From Irineochytrium annulatum (taxonomy: Eukaryota; Chytridiomycota; Chytridiomycetes; Chytridiales; Chytridiaceae), in assembly GCA_027600665.1 (NCBI GenBank), contig JADGJL010000157.1, positions 1 through 36,546 on the forward strand: a stretch of DNA of 36,546 nt, written 5' to 3'. Each line of letters begins with the position of its first letter. Within the stretch, counting starts at the first letter, position 1. Below are positions 10,854-22,359 of this stretch, piece after piece. A model generated the notes under the pieces. It searched no databases. It was not told where the DNA came from and saw only the letters and a list, made by a program, of their open reading frames with translations. The translations under genes and the position numbers were made by a program.

Positions 10854-13800
10854 CTATGCAAAAGTTTGCTAACATCGATGGTTAGTAATTGCAGGAGTAA
10901 CTTAGATCTTACTCGCAAAACCCGCCCAAATTGTTTTGGAGGCAACTGTTGTAACGCAGCAATGAATTCCCGAGCCACATCGGGAGGGCATTGAATGGAG
11001 GGCAAAAACGTGCTCAAAAAGTCAACATATTCGAGCCCTTGAACATGTAGAATGGTCTTATGTAGTGACGACACCTCATTAAATACGGCTTGACTGCCGG
11101 CGTCCGCCTTGTTAAACCCCGGTTTTAAAGGTATCTCAAAAAGAATCCGCGCGATGTTCTCGTAAATAAATTTATCGAAGCCGGGAAGTGGGTTTTTACC
11201 GCCCACCCCCACCGGAGCAGAGGCGCCTTTGTCGCCTTTGGCTCCCACCATCCCAGATTTCCAAGCCTTCGCATCCGCCGCTGTCGGCGGTGCCGGCGTA
11301 GTGTCGTGACTCTCCGTCCCATTCGGTCCTAGTTTTCTCGGCGATCCCCACGCCAACACCATCTTCCCCATTGCCGATAACGCTAATCCCTGAACGCTGG
11401 GATCAGAGGGATCAGAGGCGTAATGAAGGCATGATTGTAAAACCGCATTCAAGGAGGCGGAGTTCGCTGGACACGATCAGTTGGAGATTGAAATGTGCAA
11501 CTAACCTTCCGATATCAACACACCCTCCAAGTCAAACACGAAAATTTGTACTAAGAAACTCAGGTACGATTTCTTCAAATCGGTAAGCTCAGCTTGTTCG
11601 TCGTGTCCAGAGGGCGCTTGATTCAAGTAGAAGAAAGTTCGCTCGACAATCGGTGTTAAAACGTCGTTGAGGATGGGAAAGACGGATAGCTTAAAAGTTC
11701 CTAAGAAGCAACAACGTGCAACAGTAAAAACCTTAAATTTACTCATAAGCTGGGTAACAGACGGAAGATAGTTTGCAAGCTCCTTGGACTGGCTCGAAGA
11801 AAACAAGCCAGCGGATATCAGCGGTGGGAAAAAAGGGAGGATTTCTGCACCAATGCAGCCGACAAGTCGCTGGAAACTATAGCGAGCCTTGTATAATTAC
11901 AGGTGAACATTGTATTAGATGGCCGCCAAAGTAAGGAGCGTGACAGTGCAAGCATACCGCATCTCGGATGATATCGAATTGATTGAGTCGCTGCAGCACT
12001 GCGATAATCAAATGAAGAGATTGCTTAAACACGGCCACCCATAACGATACTCCCGCTTTTGAACTGCTGTGTTCCCAATCGGGAAAACCTAAAATTCTTA
12101 GAATAATCCAACCAAACTCAAAATACCTTTTCCAACGCTTCCTATCGCCTTTATTAACCGCTTAGTTTGAGTCGTGATGGTGAGGTTGTTTGGAGAATCC
12201 AACGCGTACATCTCTTTGTCCATTATATCTTGTAGCGTTGCCATTAGAGGCCCCAAGACCAGCTATTACGGTTTACGGTTTAAATATGAAGTCACCCTGA
12301 TACTAGTACCTTGAGCAGCTCTTCTTGGCTATCAAGACTCACTTCATCAAGCGAAATTAGAGTCCCGACCGCTTCAAATAAATAAACTTGGCTATCGTAT
12401 ATGGAGACAGCGTGGTCGACTCTCCCGTCATCGGCCGTTTTAATAGATGACGTTTGCGGGGATGGTTGGATTTGCAATATGTCCTAATTATGTCAACACA
12501 GCAAAGCAAGTTCGTGAGAACCTGTATTGAAAAGACAACCTCCCGCGAAAACATTCCCAGCTTGCCCTTTATGTCTTTTGTGTTGACAAACTTGTTAAAA
12601 AGATAGAAAGAGCGACTTTGAATTGCCGCATTCGGGTTATGAAGGCCACTACACTATTAGTTTTCAACAATCGGCTCTTTTATTTACCGTAAGTCAACAA
12701 AGGATTGCAATGCATCGCCGATGTACTCCGGGTGGATCACGAAGAACCCGCTGTAACGCGACACGTTCTCAAAGAACTTCAACGGGACCGAAGCGTGAGG
12801 GTACGACGATATGGCTTTATAAACTCAGTTCGAGAAACTGCATTATCTGTACGTACTGCTTTGCATCATTTTCGCCATCATAGTCGCAAGCGGAGTTGGA
12901 GTGCCGTCTGCAGCGGCATAAACCGGGCCAACTGCATGAAAAATCAGTGTTTCTCGCTAGGTATCTATATGCTCACCTTTCACATCGTCGACTTTGAGAT
13001 TAATCAACAGATGGAGAGCTAGTTCGGCGTCGGACCACTTTATCGTGGACCCAACACTTTTTCCCGTTGCTAAGCCGGCGATAATAGCATCGAAGGTGTT
13101 TATTATGATAGAGGAGTAGTACGACAGCACGGTTGAGGAGTCAATGTCAAGCAAAGTGTCTACTTTGCCTTTCAAGGTCTATTGTCAAGATCGGTTAGTT
13201 ACGCGGGTCAAGTTAAAACACAAAGACAGAGCAAGTATATTTACCCGCCGGAACTGATCGAACTGAGCTTCATCTTCTCCAGCACCTTCGCCGAATTCCA
13301 CTGGTTCGTCCTCATCGTATTTCATCTTCGCCAAAATTACACGCACCAACACAAGAACGCTGTCTGCGAAGTACTTAAGACCCGGACCCTGCAAGTAGTC
13401 TCGGGATTTTCGGTACTCTTTGAGGAGTTTGAGGAACTCGTCGATGAAAGGGAAGACCAGCACGGACGTGTCGTCGTATGCATTCCCAAAAACACGAACA
13501 GCGTAGGGAAGCACCTTCTCCAGCATTTCGCTTGCTGCAGTACGTCCAGGTGAGGAGGCGGGCGATTGCTTCCAACATGTGCACAGCCCCAGTCCGAGCG
13601 AATTAACCAGTTTTGCAACGGCATCCATGAAATCCCCGTCCTCCTCGACGCCGACAATGCGTTCCAAGATGTCCGTGACCCCCAGCATCTGTAAAAGCTC
13701 GAGCTTGTCGCTTGCGTTCATTCCTTTGTCAACGATCCCGGTCAGACAGAAGACGCCCGCATTCCGCAACTCCATCGTTCCGAGAAAATCATACAGCGAG

Positions 13801-14525
13801 GATATAAAGGCGGTATCGATGAAGAGCTTTATGTCCACCCATGCAACATAAACGCCTATCAGCCTCAAGACCTTATCAGCGATAGTTGTGTTGTTGGATC
13901 GCATGCTCTCCCTCAACAGCTCAAACCAAACATCTCGGAGCCGAATCACAGCGTCTTCTCTCATCTTGTCCTTCACCCGCGTGTTCCTCTCCACCTCCGC
14001 GGGTGTCCGAAACACATCTGGGCTGGCAATCTCCTCGTCTATCGTCGCACACAGTTGAAGAAAGAACACGACCATTGTTTCGGCGCGTTGCGTGTTTGCA
14101 GAGTTCGTCAACAGTGACAAAATGTCCTGGAAAAATGACGGCCACGAATTGTTATACTGGGTTTTGAATATCAGGACGATGACTTGGGCCAGCTTATTTA
14201 AAACGAAGGCGCTGTCATTCGCGTCCAGGTTGCTCTCAATCCACGGCCAGAGCCTCCGTCGCAACTGCTCCGGCGCCACATCAATCTTTGCCCTGACGAG
14301 CTCCAATGCAACAAATCTGGCCTCGGGTGCTCTAATGACGCGTTTATTCGAGCAAGCATCAAAAACTACAAACCTCCTAGGAAGTGCCGTGAACAGATTC
14401 AGGCATAAGTCCCATGAGTTCGGGTCTGCACGAATCTGGGCACAGTAGGCCTCGGCCTGAGCTTTCAATGTTGCATTCGACTGTGGATCAAGGGCTATGC
14501 AAAAGGCCCGTTCAACTTCATCCAT
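10854..14525 (-). CDS. XPOT: tRNA exportin (exportin-T / Los1), 12 exons
   Basis: Complement join from the 5' end: 14525-13245, 13178-12977, 12931-12857, 12823-12688, 12648-12522, 12483-12310, 12262-12127, 12088-11958, 11887-11732, 11689-11506, 11466-10913, 10868-10854; 1056 aa. This karyopherin carries mature tRNA out of the nucleus with Ran-GTP. Family matches include KDKMREDAV and YVAWVDIKLFIDTAF in exon 1, GEDEAQFDQFRR at its end, MMQS then ISSYPHASVPLKFFENV, RGLHNPNAAIQSRSFYLFN, GPLMATLQDIM, SKFKLSVFPILNDVL, and a C-terminal STFLPSIQCPPDVAREFIAALQ (spaced as in vertebrate XPOT). The last intron has a textbook TTACTAAC branch site and leaves a 5-codon final exon including the stop. One intron is 33 nt (12824-12856, acceptor GAG) and one is stop-free and 42 nt (11690-11731). 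The frame opens upstream of 14525 without an ATG. Confidence 0.93.
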
Positions 14526-14791
14526 TGCATCGAAAGAGATGCCAGCTGCTTCGTTCAGGGCGGTGGGAGCAGTGCAGGACGCGGTCGGCGAAGAAAACAG
14601 GCGACAAACCCGAATTAGACGTCCACAGATCAGACAGTCAAAACGCGCTAGTGGAAGGCCCAAGGTGTGTGAACGTCCTAAATGATTAATCGCTTCGTCT
14701 CTACCATTAGTTCGTGAACACTGTATTAAGAGAGATGAATGTGTGGCGCTGTACAAATTCCAAATGCAGTGATCACAGGCAACAACAACAA

Positions 14792-16016
14792 TCAAGGCAG
14801 GGCATATCCAACGTCAGTGAGCTCAACATTCTGAACCCCTCCAAAGAAATCGGTAACGAGCGCCTGCCCAACTTCAGTACAGCAACCGTTAGGTGATATC
14901 TTACCGTTGCTGCGCCTCTGGAGAATAGATCCGTCCGAATCCCTGGCGTGGAAAGAATCTGCTGGGGATCGTATGTCGAGAACTGAGAGCCGATTAACGA
15001 CCTGCAAGCCCAAAAAAAGCCTTACTAGATTCGTCATCGTGAACGAGTCTCCCCGCTGCAATTTCTCGAGCGTCTCCAGGTTATAGTATGTGAATCGATC
15101 TATAACAGCGACCCCAATGTCGACATCGGTATGATGAGACAGGGAGTTCTCCCCGGTCAAGCTGGATGCTGCTGCCAATACGTTTGGAGAGTATATTCGC
15201 TTATACATCGACGCGGCTTGGCAGGTTTCAATCATGAGGAAGATCTCGTGGTATCTTGTGTGTACCCTTCAGCACGAAATTTACCCACCATCCCCATACC
15301 TCCGCTTCTCGAACATTTGAGCGATAGCGTCGGCGACATCGTGGCTGCTAATCTCCTCGGCATCTTGAAACTTCAGAAACTCGTCACCGCCGTGTCCGGT
15401 CATAAAGATCAATACGTTGCTGCGGTCGTCCGTCAGGAGCCGCTTTGAGCGCGGTACAAAATCATCATGACGGCCTTGCAAGACATTAAATCGGCAAAAC
15501 ATCACTGCTGTACCTGTAAGTACGCGAATGAAGTTCTCGACCGTGACTTCATAGCCCCGGTAGTCCACTTCGATATTCGAGCCGTACAGGTCCAGCATTT
15601 TCCCCGCGTTGTTGTAAACAGTAGCAGGAAAGTGGTTCCTCGAGTTGCACGCGACGTCATCCGAAAGCATCAGCAAGATGTTCGAATCTGGGATGCCAAG
15701 TCGCTTGACGGTCCTAAAGCGATATGAGCGATGAGTCAGGAAGCCCGTTCCAAACCTGTACATCGACAACGTATTGGCAATATGTCTGTAGTTGAACCAA
15801 AATCGTGACGAGCAGACCTGCGGAAGGTCAGACTGGGACAAACTAGGCCACCACACCCACCAAAACGGCCCAATTGTTGGTGTGTCCCGACTGCGAGAAG
15901 AAACCATCGACCGCGGCCACCTTCTCCGCATCAGTCCAGGTATGCGCCTGAGCGATTGCTGCCAGCAGGGTCGCCCACAGGAAGGTGGTGAGCGATCGCG
16001 ACCGTCTCAACATCAT
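14792..16016 (-). CDS. GPI8: GPI-anchor transamidase catalytic subunit
   Basis: Complement join from the 5' end: 16016-15861, 15817-15756, 15713-15514, 15474-15300, 15254-15026, 15001-14905, 14871-14792; 332 aa. This caspase-like (C13) protease cleaves the C-terminal signal of ER proteins and transfers them to GPI. It begins with a likely signal peptide ([20 protein letters not shown]). Conserved blocks are [43 protein letters not shown] and [13 protein letters not shown]. The catalytic His is in [12 protein letters not shown] and the catalytic Cys in [11 protein letters not shown] near-terminal [14 protein letters not shown] follows. The protein ends soon after that block and has no C-terminal transmembrane helix, unlike human PIGK and yeast Gpi8, but as in some other eukaryotes. 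Three introns are stop-free multiples of three (39, 24 and 33 nt). If the 24-nt one is not real, the protein gains 8 residues. Confidence 0.92.
15002..15025 (-). other. Candidate 24-nt intron in GPI8
   Basis: On the minus strand this segment starts GTAAGG and ends TTGCAG, both excellent splice consensus, with a T-run between. It is phase 0 and has no in-frame stop. Removing it makes the spacing between the NL and [11 protein letters not shown] segments match other Gpi8 proteins to within one residue; keeping it adds 8 residues. It has no obvious branch-point adenosine at normal distance. Confidence 0.5.
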
Positions 16017-16064
16017 CGCACAAGCCTTCTCGATTGAAGACGGAGGCGAGGTTTACACGGAAAC
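16017..16064. promoter_or_regulatory. 48-bp intergenic promoter, GPI8 / SSL1
   Basis: Only 48 bp separate the divergent ATGs, so transcription must start inside the opposite gene or 5' UTRs must overlap. No TATA box is visible. The GPI8 start context is a double ATG at 16016 and 16013. Confidence 0.6.
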
Positions 16065-17582
16065 ATGGACGACGACGAGACGGACGCTTTACGCGGAGCA
16101 TCGGGGAAGGGGTACCTGTGGGAGGAGGAATACAAGCGGTCGTGGGACGTGCTGCAGGAGGACGAAGAGGGTTCGCTGCAGAGCGTCGTAGCGAGCCTGC
16201 AGCTGCAGAAGAAGAGACGGTTCTCTTCTATGCTTAGTCGCGTCGAGATTGAACGATAGCGCAGATTGCTGAACCGAGATACGCGGCCACTTCATCGGGG
16301 CATTATCAGGCACCTGTTTGTCATTCTGGACCTCTCTCGCTCGATGGCCGACGGTTCTACGGGGGATCATTTGAAACCGGGCAAATTGGAATGCGCACTG
16401 ACAAGTATCGAGTCGTTTGTTGGAGAGTTCTTCGACGTCAATCCGCTGGGCAACCTGGGTTTGATCGCGATGCGGGATGGAGTGGCCGAACGAATCACGG
16501 ACATTTGCGGTTGGACTTGAAGCAGATGATTTAGTGGGCTTACTGGTGGTGAAGGCAACCCGTCTGAGCATCTCAGGGCTCTCGCCGACCCAGATAATCG
16601 CGAGCCTCGTGGAGAGCCTTCCTTGCAGAACGCGCTCGAGTTAGCGAGTGGTTCTTTGCAGTGAGTTAAGACGTCATAAACTTCGTACTTAGTCGGCCTA
16701 AGGCATGTCCCGTCCCATGGAACGAGAGAAATTATGATTGTGTTTGGCTCTCTTACCACCTGTGATCCTGGAGATATTTTCAACACGATATCGACCCTGA
16801 AGAAATCAGGCGTGCGCGTGTCGATCGTTGGGCTGTCGGCCGAAATGCAGATATGCAAGACCATTGCTCAAGAAACAAAAGGTTGCTTACATGTGGAAGT
16901 CGCTGCTGAAAATCGGTTAGGAACGTACACCGTAGTCTTAAACGAGGGTCATTTGCGCGAGGTGATGTCGCAAAACGTACCACCTCCTCCCTTTGCAACC
17001 GAGAACGTGCGCACTACTATGATTGAGATGGGGTTTCCTCTGGAGGCTAAGTTCCACCCTTCGTCGTTGTGCGCTTGGTAACGTCTCTTACCGCGTATGC
17101 GCCTCTGATTGTTAGCCATTCCAAGCTAATTGCGAAGGGATACATATGTCCTCGATGCAACGCTGCTGTATGCGATCTGCCAATTGATTGCCCTTTGTGC
17201 AACCTCACGATGGTATCAAGTCCTCTGCTTGCACGCTCATATCATCACCTCTTCCCGGTCCCCAGTTACAAGGAGCTACCGCTGGCTCGGGCGTAAGAGT
17301 TATATTGCTAAATGAGGCTAAACTTTCTCAAGAAGCTCTGCGTCAGAGCGGTGCTATGCATGTCAAGTAGCGTTCCCACCTGTAGCTGTGACACAGCGCC
17401 GCGAGAGTACAGTACTTCCGACAACTGACGGAGGTTATACCGCAAATACAGCTCAAACTGCAAAGCCGGCCCCAGTGGATACAGCAACGGGCCGCTTCGA
17501 ATGTGAAAAATGTAGACACGTATTCTGCATTGACTGCGATCTTTTCGCTCATGATGTTTTGCACAACTGTCCTGGATGCTAA
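16065..17582 (+). CDS. SSL1: TFIIH core subunit Ssl1/p44
   Basis: Join 16065-16219, 16265-16509, 16555-16660, 16703-17077, 17116-17292, 17333-17582; 435 aa (human p44 395, yeast 461). The subunit stimulates the XPD/Rad3 helicase in transcription initiation and nucleotide excision repair. The N-terminus [18 protein letters not shown] is typical. A vWA domain follows: [31 protein letters not shown] and [14 protein letters not shown]. The first zinc site is [18 protein letters not shown], followed by [10 protein letters not shown]. The C-terminal C4C4 RING-like site starts CYACQ, assembled across the last intron, and continues [18 protein letters not shown] and NCPGC before the stop. The first ATG after the GPI8 gene is used. 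It converges with the gamma-tubulin complex gene, stop to stop 87 bp. Confidence 0.94.
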
Positions 17583-17669
17583 GTGCATGTCCGCAGAATG
17601 TATAGCGAAGTAAGCTTTTGCATCGTCTTTTTATGTACAGTAAAATGCTTATGCGTAAAACGTTCTTAT

Positions 17670-20600
17670 TTACTGCCGTTGAACATGAGGGAATATTATA
17701 TAATTTAAGCCGTCATGAGCCCATTTTTTTTCTTGTATAAGGTTGAAACCTTTTTGTAGAGTTGATAGCTTATCCTGCATCTCCAACTGTAAGGCGGTTT
17801 CGTCCTCTGTACCGACAGCGTTTAAGCCAATTTGTATGGGGTAGTCCAAAATTGCGGTTATTATGGAGTTCCACGTGCCCACTATCGAATCCTCTCGCAT
17901 TAAAATCACCCCACACAAGGCTTCCAGCATCTGGCGGTGGGCCAATATCAAATCACCAATGGTTATCCGTGCCTTATCCTTCTTCGCATCCCGTAATGTA
18001 CCAATGAATTGACCCCAGGCGGTCGCGACGGCGTTGAAGGCGTAGTGGACGCAACCACCGGCCCACATCTGGAGCTCATAGAGAAACTGTGCATTCGCAC
18101 GCGAGCTGAGCCGCCTGGACCGGAGTTGAACACGGCAGATGCGCGCGCGCGCGGAGATGAGCCGGAACAAGAAGGAGAAGACGGCCTTATACTTTGCCAC
18201 CGCGTCCGCAGTGAAGAACGCAGACATAGGGTTCGCCGTGTTCACATACGACAGCTGAATAGAATCTGGCCAAGGCATTAGCTAGCTTCAGACAAATAGT
18301 AAGCAGCAGTACCAACGAATCTGGCAAAAGAGCCTCTGTGGCCAAAGAAGTCCTCCGCGGCGAACTTTAACTGGACGTGCTTAAAGAGCCCTTCCACATT
18401 CTCATAAGAGGTATGAAATGCGAAGCGAAGGCAGTTCTTTAGGGAGGACTGTATCGACGAGATTAGTGAAATCTCGGCGTGGACACTGAAGAAGGCGTCG
18501 TACACGGAGGAGCAGAGGATACTGCTGAATTTTCCGTTCATAAGTAGAAATGAGCTCGAAATCATCTCAAAGTGACTCAGCAGATCAAACTTCCAAAAGA
18601 ACATATCCAAGGCTGCTTTGAGCGTAATAGCGTGAAATGTTGACAACGTTCGTTCCACAACAAATTCCATAGAGACACATGTATCCAAATTTAATTTGGA
18701 GGACTTGCTTGGCGAATCTTCAAACTGTGGTGGCAACAGCTTCTCGACCGTTTTATTAACGGCTGGTTCATTCACTGGCTGCAAATTCGACATTGCGATG
18801 ACATTTGATTCTGTCGGCAGCATTTCGTTTGCAGTGTGTTCGATTTTTGAAATAGGGGCGGTGGATTCTGCGAGCCCCAGATGTGAGAGCTTAGCTTCGT
18901 TCGCAGTAACGTCCGCGGCAAGGGCGTTCGTATCAACCGCTTCCTCAGGGTCCGCTGCCATTGCGGTCCCTTCAAGCTTCGGCGCGGAGTCATCGGTGAC
19001 AACGAAATTCCGCTTAGATGGTTTTACTTCTTTGCTGTTTGCCCAAAAGGCTTCCGGATCCCGTAATTCGTCAATTAGCAGCTTCATTCTCTTCCCAAAC
19101 AGAGCGTTCCGCTTTATTGCCCATTCAACTCGCTCGGATCTGAATTCAAGAACTTTGAAGTTTGAGAGGTACTCCTGCTCAATTCGTCGCTTCTCGCGAT
19201 CGGTAAACTTCGTAGCCCTCTCAAGCTCCTCGGCTTCTAATTTGCGTATTCGTCCGGCCTCCGCTCGTTCGGCCTCCTCATATCGAGCAGAGGTAGTTTT
19301 GAAGTCGTCAATGCTTTGTCTCCAACGCTCCTTTCCGGCTTTAATGGTCTCCATCTCATCAACCAGCCGTTCGTTATGCTCCGACATTTGAGCGTGCAGC
19401 TACGGAAACGCCGTTTAGCCGTCGGTGGATTTTATGAAGACTCACATTGGCGTTGAGTTGCACGATAGCTTTTATTGCCGCTAGTCTCCGTGACCTCGCC
19501 AAACTCAACCATGACCTCTCCCACTCAAAAACTGCCTTCTCGACTTGCGAGAGAGAGGTAAGAGACTCGTGGAGATACCTCTCTCAAAAATCAGGCTTCA
19601 ATTGGAAAGATTCTGCTCAAACCTCATGATATTCTCCGCTCCGCTTTTGATCACCACTTTAAAACTTGTGCAAGCCAAAGCGTTTAGCAAGAAATGATCC
19701 GGGCAGTGCCGCCGTAGAATCCTGAGATATATCCCCGTGTCCTGAACCTTGACGGCCAAACCTTCGTTGATGAAACCAGGTAGTATCGGCATCGTAAGTT
19801 TGCTCTCCAGCAACATAAATGGGTCAGCGTCATCCCTAAGTTCGCTCTCATCATGTGTGGGCGAGGTATGGTCTATCTCGTACAGCGCGGACCTGACGCG
19901 CTCACCGTCCCGCGACACCACATACATCGATGAGAGCACGTCCATTGATTCATTCCCGCCTAAGCAAAGCCATCGGTTTAACCACTCCGAGTAAGGCCAA
20001 AACGCGTCCACGGATATCCTCTGCAGAACCATCATCACTGCCGCGTCCTTGTTGGACGACACGGACGCGCCACTCGCGGATTGCTGCAGTGCCAAGATCG
20101 CTGCGGATGCATGGTTTAGGACACGGGCGAGCTGTGCAGATTCCTGATCAAGGCTCGCAGGTCCATCCGAATTATCGGTTACAGCGTCTAGAACACGGCA
20201 CAGTGTCCGCAAGAGTTCAGATGCGCGCTCGAGGCGGAAAAGCGTCTGAAGGGGTCCGTTTCTTCGAATGATGTCTCGAAATGCCATTGAGCCAATGAGG
20301 GTCATAGAAGGCTGCATCGACAAAATGGAGGAGCTGATGCTGCTTGCAACTGCTGAGCTGGAGAGGCCATACCGGCTATTCTTTGTAAGTTGCGGCGTGC
20401 GAAAGTTAAAGCCCAGCTGAACATACCTGGGATTATCGCTATGTTGTTGCGAGAAATCCTCTAGCTTCAAATACATTGCCCGAATGTGTTCTATCTCCTC
20501 CCAGATTCTTCAAGTAGTTAAGATTATTCGGCGGAGGCGCTGTGAGGCTCACCTCCTGGCCGATGGAACATCCGTTATGAGATCACAAGGATCGATTTTC

Positions 20601-20671
20601 TTCCTCGGCTTCGCATTGTAACTGAACACATTGCGATCAACGAGATGCTTTAAATTCTTGGTGTCATGCAT
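17670..20671 (-). CDS. Gamma-tubulin complex component, GCP5/GCP6-like
   Basis: Complement join from the 5' end: 20671-20553, 20507-20427, 20375-19623, 19578-19446, 19399-18313, 18265-17670; 922 aa. GCPs (Spc97/Spc98 family) build the gamma-tubulin ring complex that nucleates microtubules at spindle poles. N-terminal GRIP1-like features are SMAFRDIIRRNGPLQTLFRL, FWPYSEWLNRWLCLG and ILPGFINEGLAVKVQDTG. The middle is a long charged coiled coil (about residues 340-470), an insert that points to the GCP6 or GCP5 branch. C-terminal GRIP2-like features are LDMFFWKFDLLSHF, IQLSYVN and AKYKAVFSFLFRL. The intron at 20376-20426 is stop-free (51 nt, GTATGT donor). The last intron is best placed at 18266-18312 (47 nt), with a 35-nt alternative ending at 18278. 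The start is uncertain: an in-frame stop lies about 15 codons above 20671, but an additional 5' exon is possible. Confidence 0.82.
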
Positions 20672-20799
20672 ACCGGTTGCAAATATCCTCGGATACGCCT
20701 CGCGGCGCCTCCGTCAGGAAGCGGAGCCTTGGCGGACACCGTTCCCAGCTGGAGATCATCATCCGGACGTCCAAGTCCACACAAGGGAGGCTTGTTGCA
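20672..20799. promoter_or_regulatory. Shared 128-bp promoter region, GCP / UNG
   Basis: The proposed ATGs of the two divergent genes are 128 bp apart. The plus-strand frame of UNG is open across most of this interval but has no ATG before 20800. No TATA box is seen. Confidence 0.45.
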
Positions 20800-22005
20800 A
20801 TGGCAGTGGCGTGTCGCATGAACCGAGCAGTTCCATTCTTTAGTAGACACGGACACTATCCCTTCGCAGCCCCGATGCCGAAGAGCGCCCCGAGATCGGC
20901 CGCAACGGCAGCCGTCCCCACCGACGCGTTCGCTTCCGGCGCGTCCGCGGCAGGAGACGACACGACCGGCAAGCCCAAGGGCTCGACGGCGGTCGCGGCG
21001 AAGAAGGCCGCAACCAAGCAAAGGGACATCACGGCCATGTTCCCGAAGCTGCCGAAAAGGCAACAGGCTCCGACGCCGGCCGGGCCCATGGTGCTAGTCG
21101 GTATCATTGATCATGTGCTGATTCGTCCTGTGTCCTGACATGCTCTTAAAGACGGAGGAGGAAGAGAAGTACCTTGCGCTGGAGAAGGAGAGCATGAGCG
21201 CGGACTGGTACGACGCATTCCTGCGAGAGATGTCCCAGAAGTACTTTATTGATGTGAGTTCCCACGTTTCACCTTTTCTTTACTAAGCTCACCCTCTTGT
21301 GCTATGTTATTAAAGATAAAGAAAAAGCTTGAAGCGGAGATTGCGTCCGGGAAGACCGTTTACCCGCCGCTCGCGGAGATCTATACCTTCACGAAGTGCC
21401 CCATCAAAGACGTCCGCGTCGTCATTCTCGGACAGGATCCTTACCACGGGCCGAACCAAGCCCATGGGTTGTGCTTCTCGGTGAAGAAGGGCGTTAGCGT
21501 CCCTCCCTCCCTCGTGAACATCTACAAGGAGTTGAAGGCAGATCTCGGGGACGATTTCACCATCCCATCCAGCGGCGACCTCCAAGGATGGTGTGATCAA
21601 GGTGCAATAGTGGCCGAGGCTTTGCTCTGCGCGTATTTCTGCCTCTGATGGGGGGAAAAAACCTAATGTATGCTGTCGTCAGGGGTTCTCTTGCTCAACG
21701 CGGCGCTGACGGTTCGAGCCAGTGAACCGAACTCTCACGTAACATGGGGGTGGAATAAGTTCACAGACGCCATCGTTTCCCACATCGCCAGAGAGTCCGA
21801 AAACGTGGTCTTCATGTTGTGGGGGGCGTTCGCTCACAAGAAAGGCGCGAAGATCGACACGAGCAGGCATCTCGTCTTAAAGACGGTGCATCCGTCACCG
21901 TTGAGTGTGTACCGGGGATTCTTCGGATGCAAGCACTTCTCTCAGGCTAACGAGTATTTGAAGGACAAGGGGAGGGACGTTGTGGACTGGAACGCCCTAA
22001 AATAA
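20800..22005 (+). CDS. UNG1: Uracil-DNA glycosylase
   Basis: Join of 20800 to about 21114, 21152-21253, 21316-21601, 21683-22005; about 341 aa. The enzyme removes uracil from DNA to start base excision repair. Family 1 motifs are complete: the catalytic loop GQDPYHGPNQAHGLCFSV (Asp general base), PPSLVNIYKEL, GVLLLNAALTVR, and the Leu-intercalation loop HPSPLSVYRGFFGCKHF. The first ATG gives a basic, Ser/Arg-containing N-terminus (MAVACRMNRAVPFFSRHG) that looks like a mitochondrial presequence. An in-frame ATG at 20875 would skip it. A PCNA-binding-box-like sequence, QRDITAMF, sits near residue 80, equivalent to the N-terminal PIP box of human nuclear UNG2. The first donor is ambiguous: 21091, 21097 and 21115 all keep frame with the acceptor at 21151. 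The intron at 21602-21682 is long for this window (81 nt). Confidence 0.94.
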
Positions 22006-22359
22006 CTGCATACTTACGTCGGTTGTACTCCACCCCGTCAGCCTATCTATCAGGGTCACTCGCATACTTTTTACTTCCGTGTATTCATTGTAGCTGACAG
22101 TGAAACTCCAGGACAAATTATCCCATGCAATTGTGTTCTGTTGGTATTATTATTATAACAATACCATCTAACATCGCCAAAATGTTCGGGTGAAGATACA
22201 TGTCAGCTTGGTGCGCCTTTTCAGCCAAGCCGCCGAAGAGACAAGTTTGGTTTCAGAAACGGGCACTCGCAGCCCTGCACTGGTGAACTGACGTTACCCC
22301 CACGTTGTCGAACTGAGGAGGCTGGCCGACGACGACGGTCCCTGGCCGACGCTGCGACG
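22006..22359. other. Gene-free stretch between UNG1 and the kelch gene
   Basis: This holds the UNG1 3' UTR and the promoter of the next gene. An AT-rich imperfect hairpin (7-bp arms TGGTATT at 22142-22148 and AATACCA at 22160-22166) lies about 140 bp after the UNG1 stop. Just before the next ATG there is a degenerate duplication around CTGGCCGACG (22322 and 22342). No ORF here looks real. Confidence 0.5.

Noticed and set aside
20650..21063. Minus-strand ORF opposite the UNG start
   Set aside because: Antisense shadow of the UNG first exon; it does not join the GCP exons in frame.
22142..22166. AT-rich hairpin after UNG1
   Set aside because: Only a 7-bp perfect stem with a mismatch beyond; transcription ends in eukaryotes do not need such hairpins, so I do not call a terminator.
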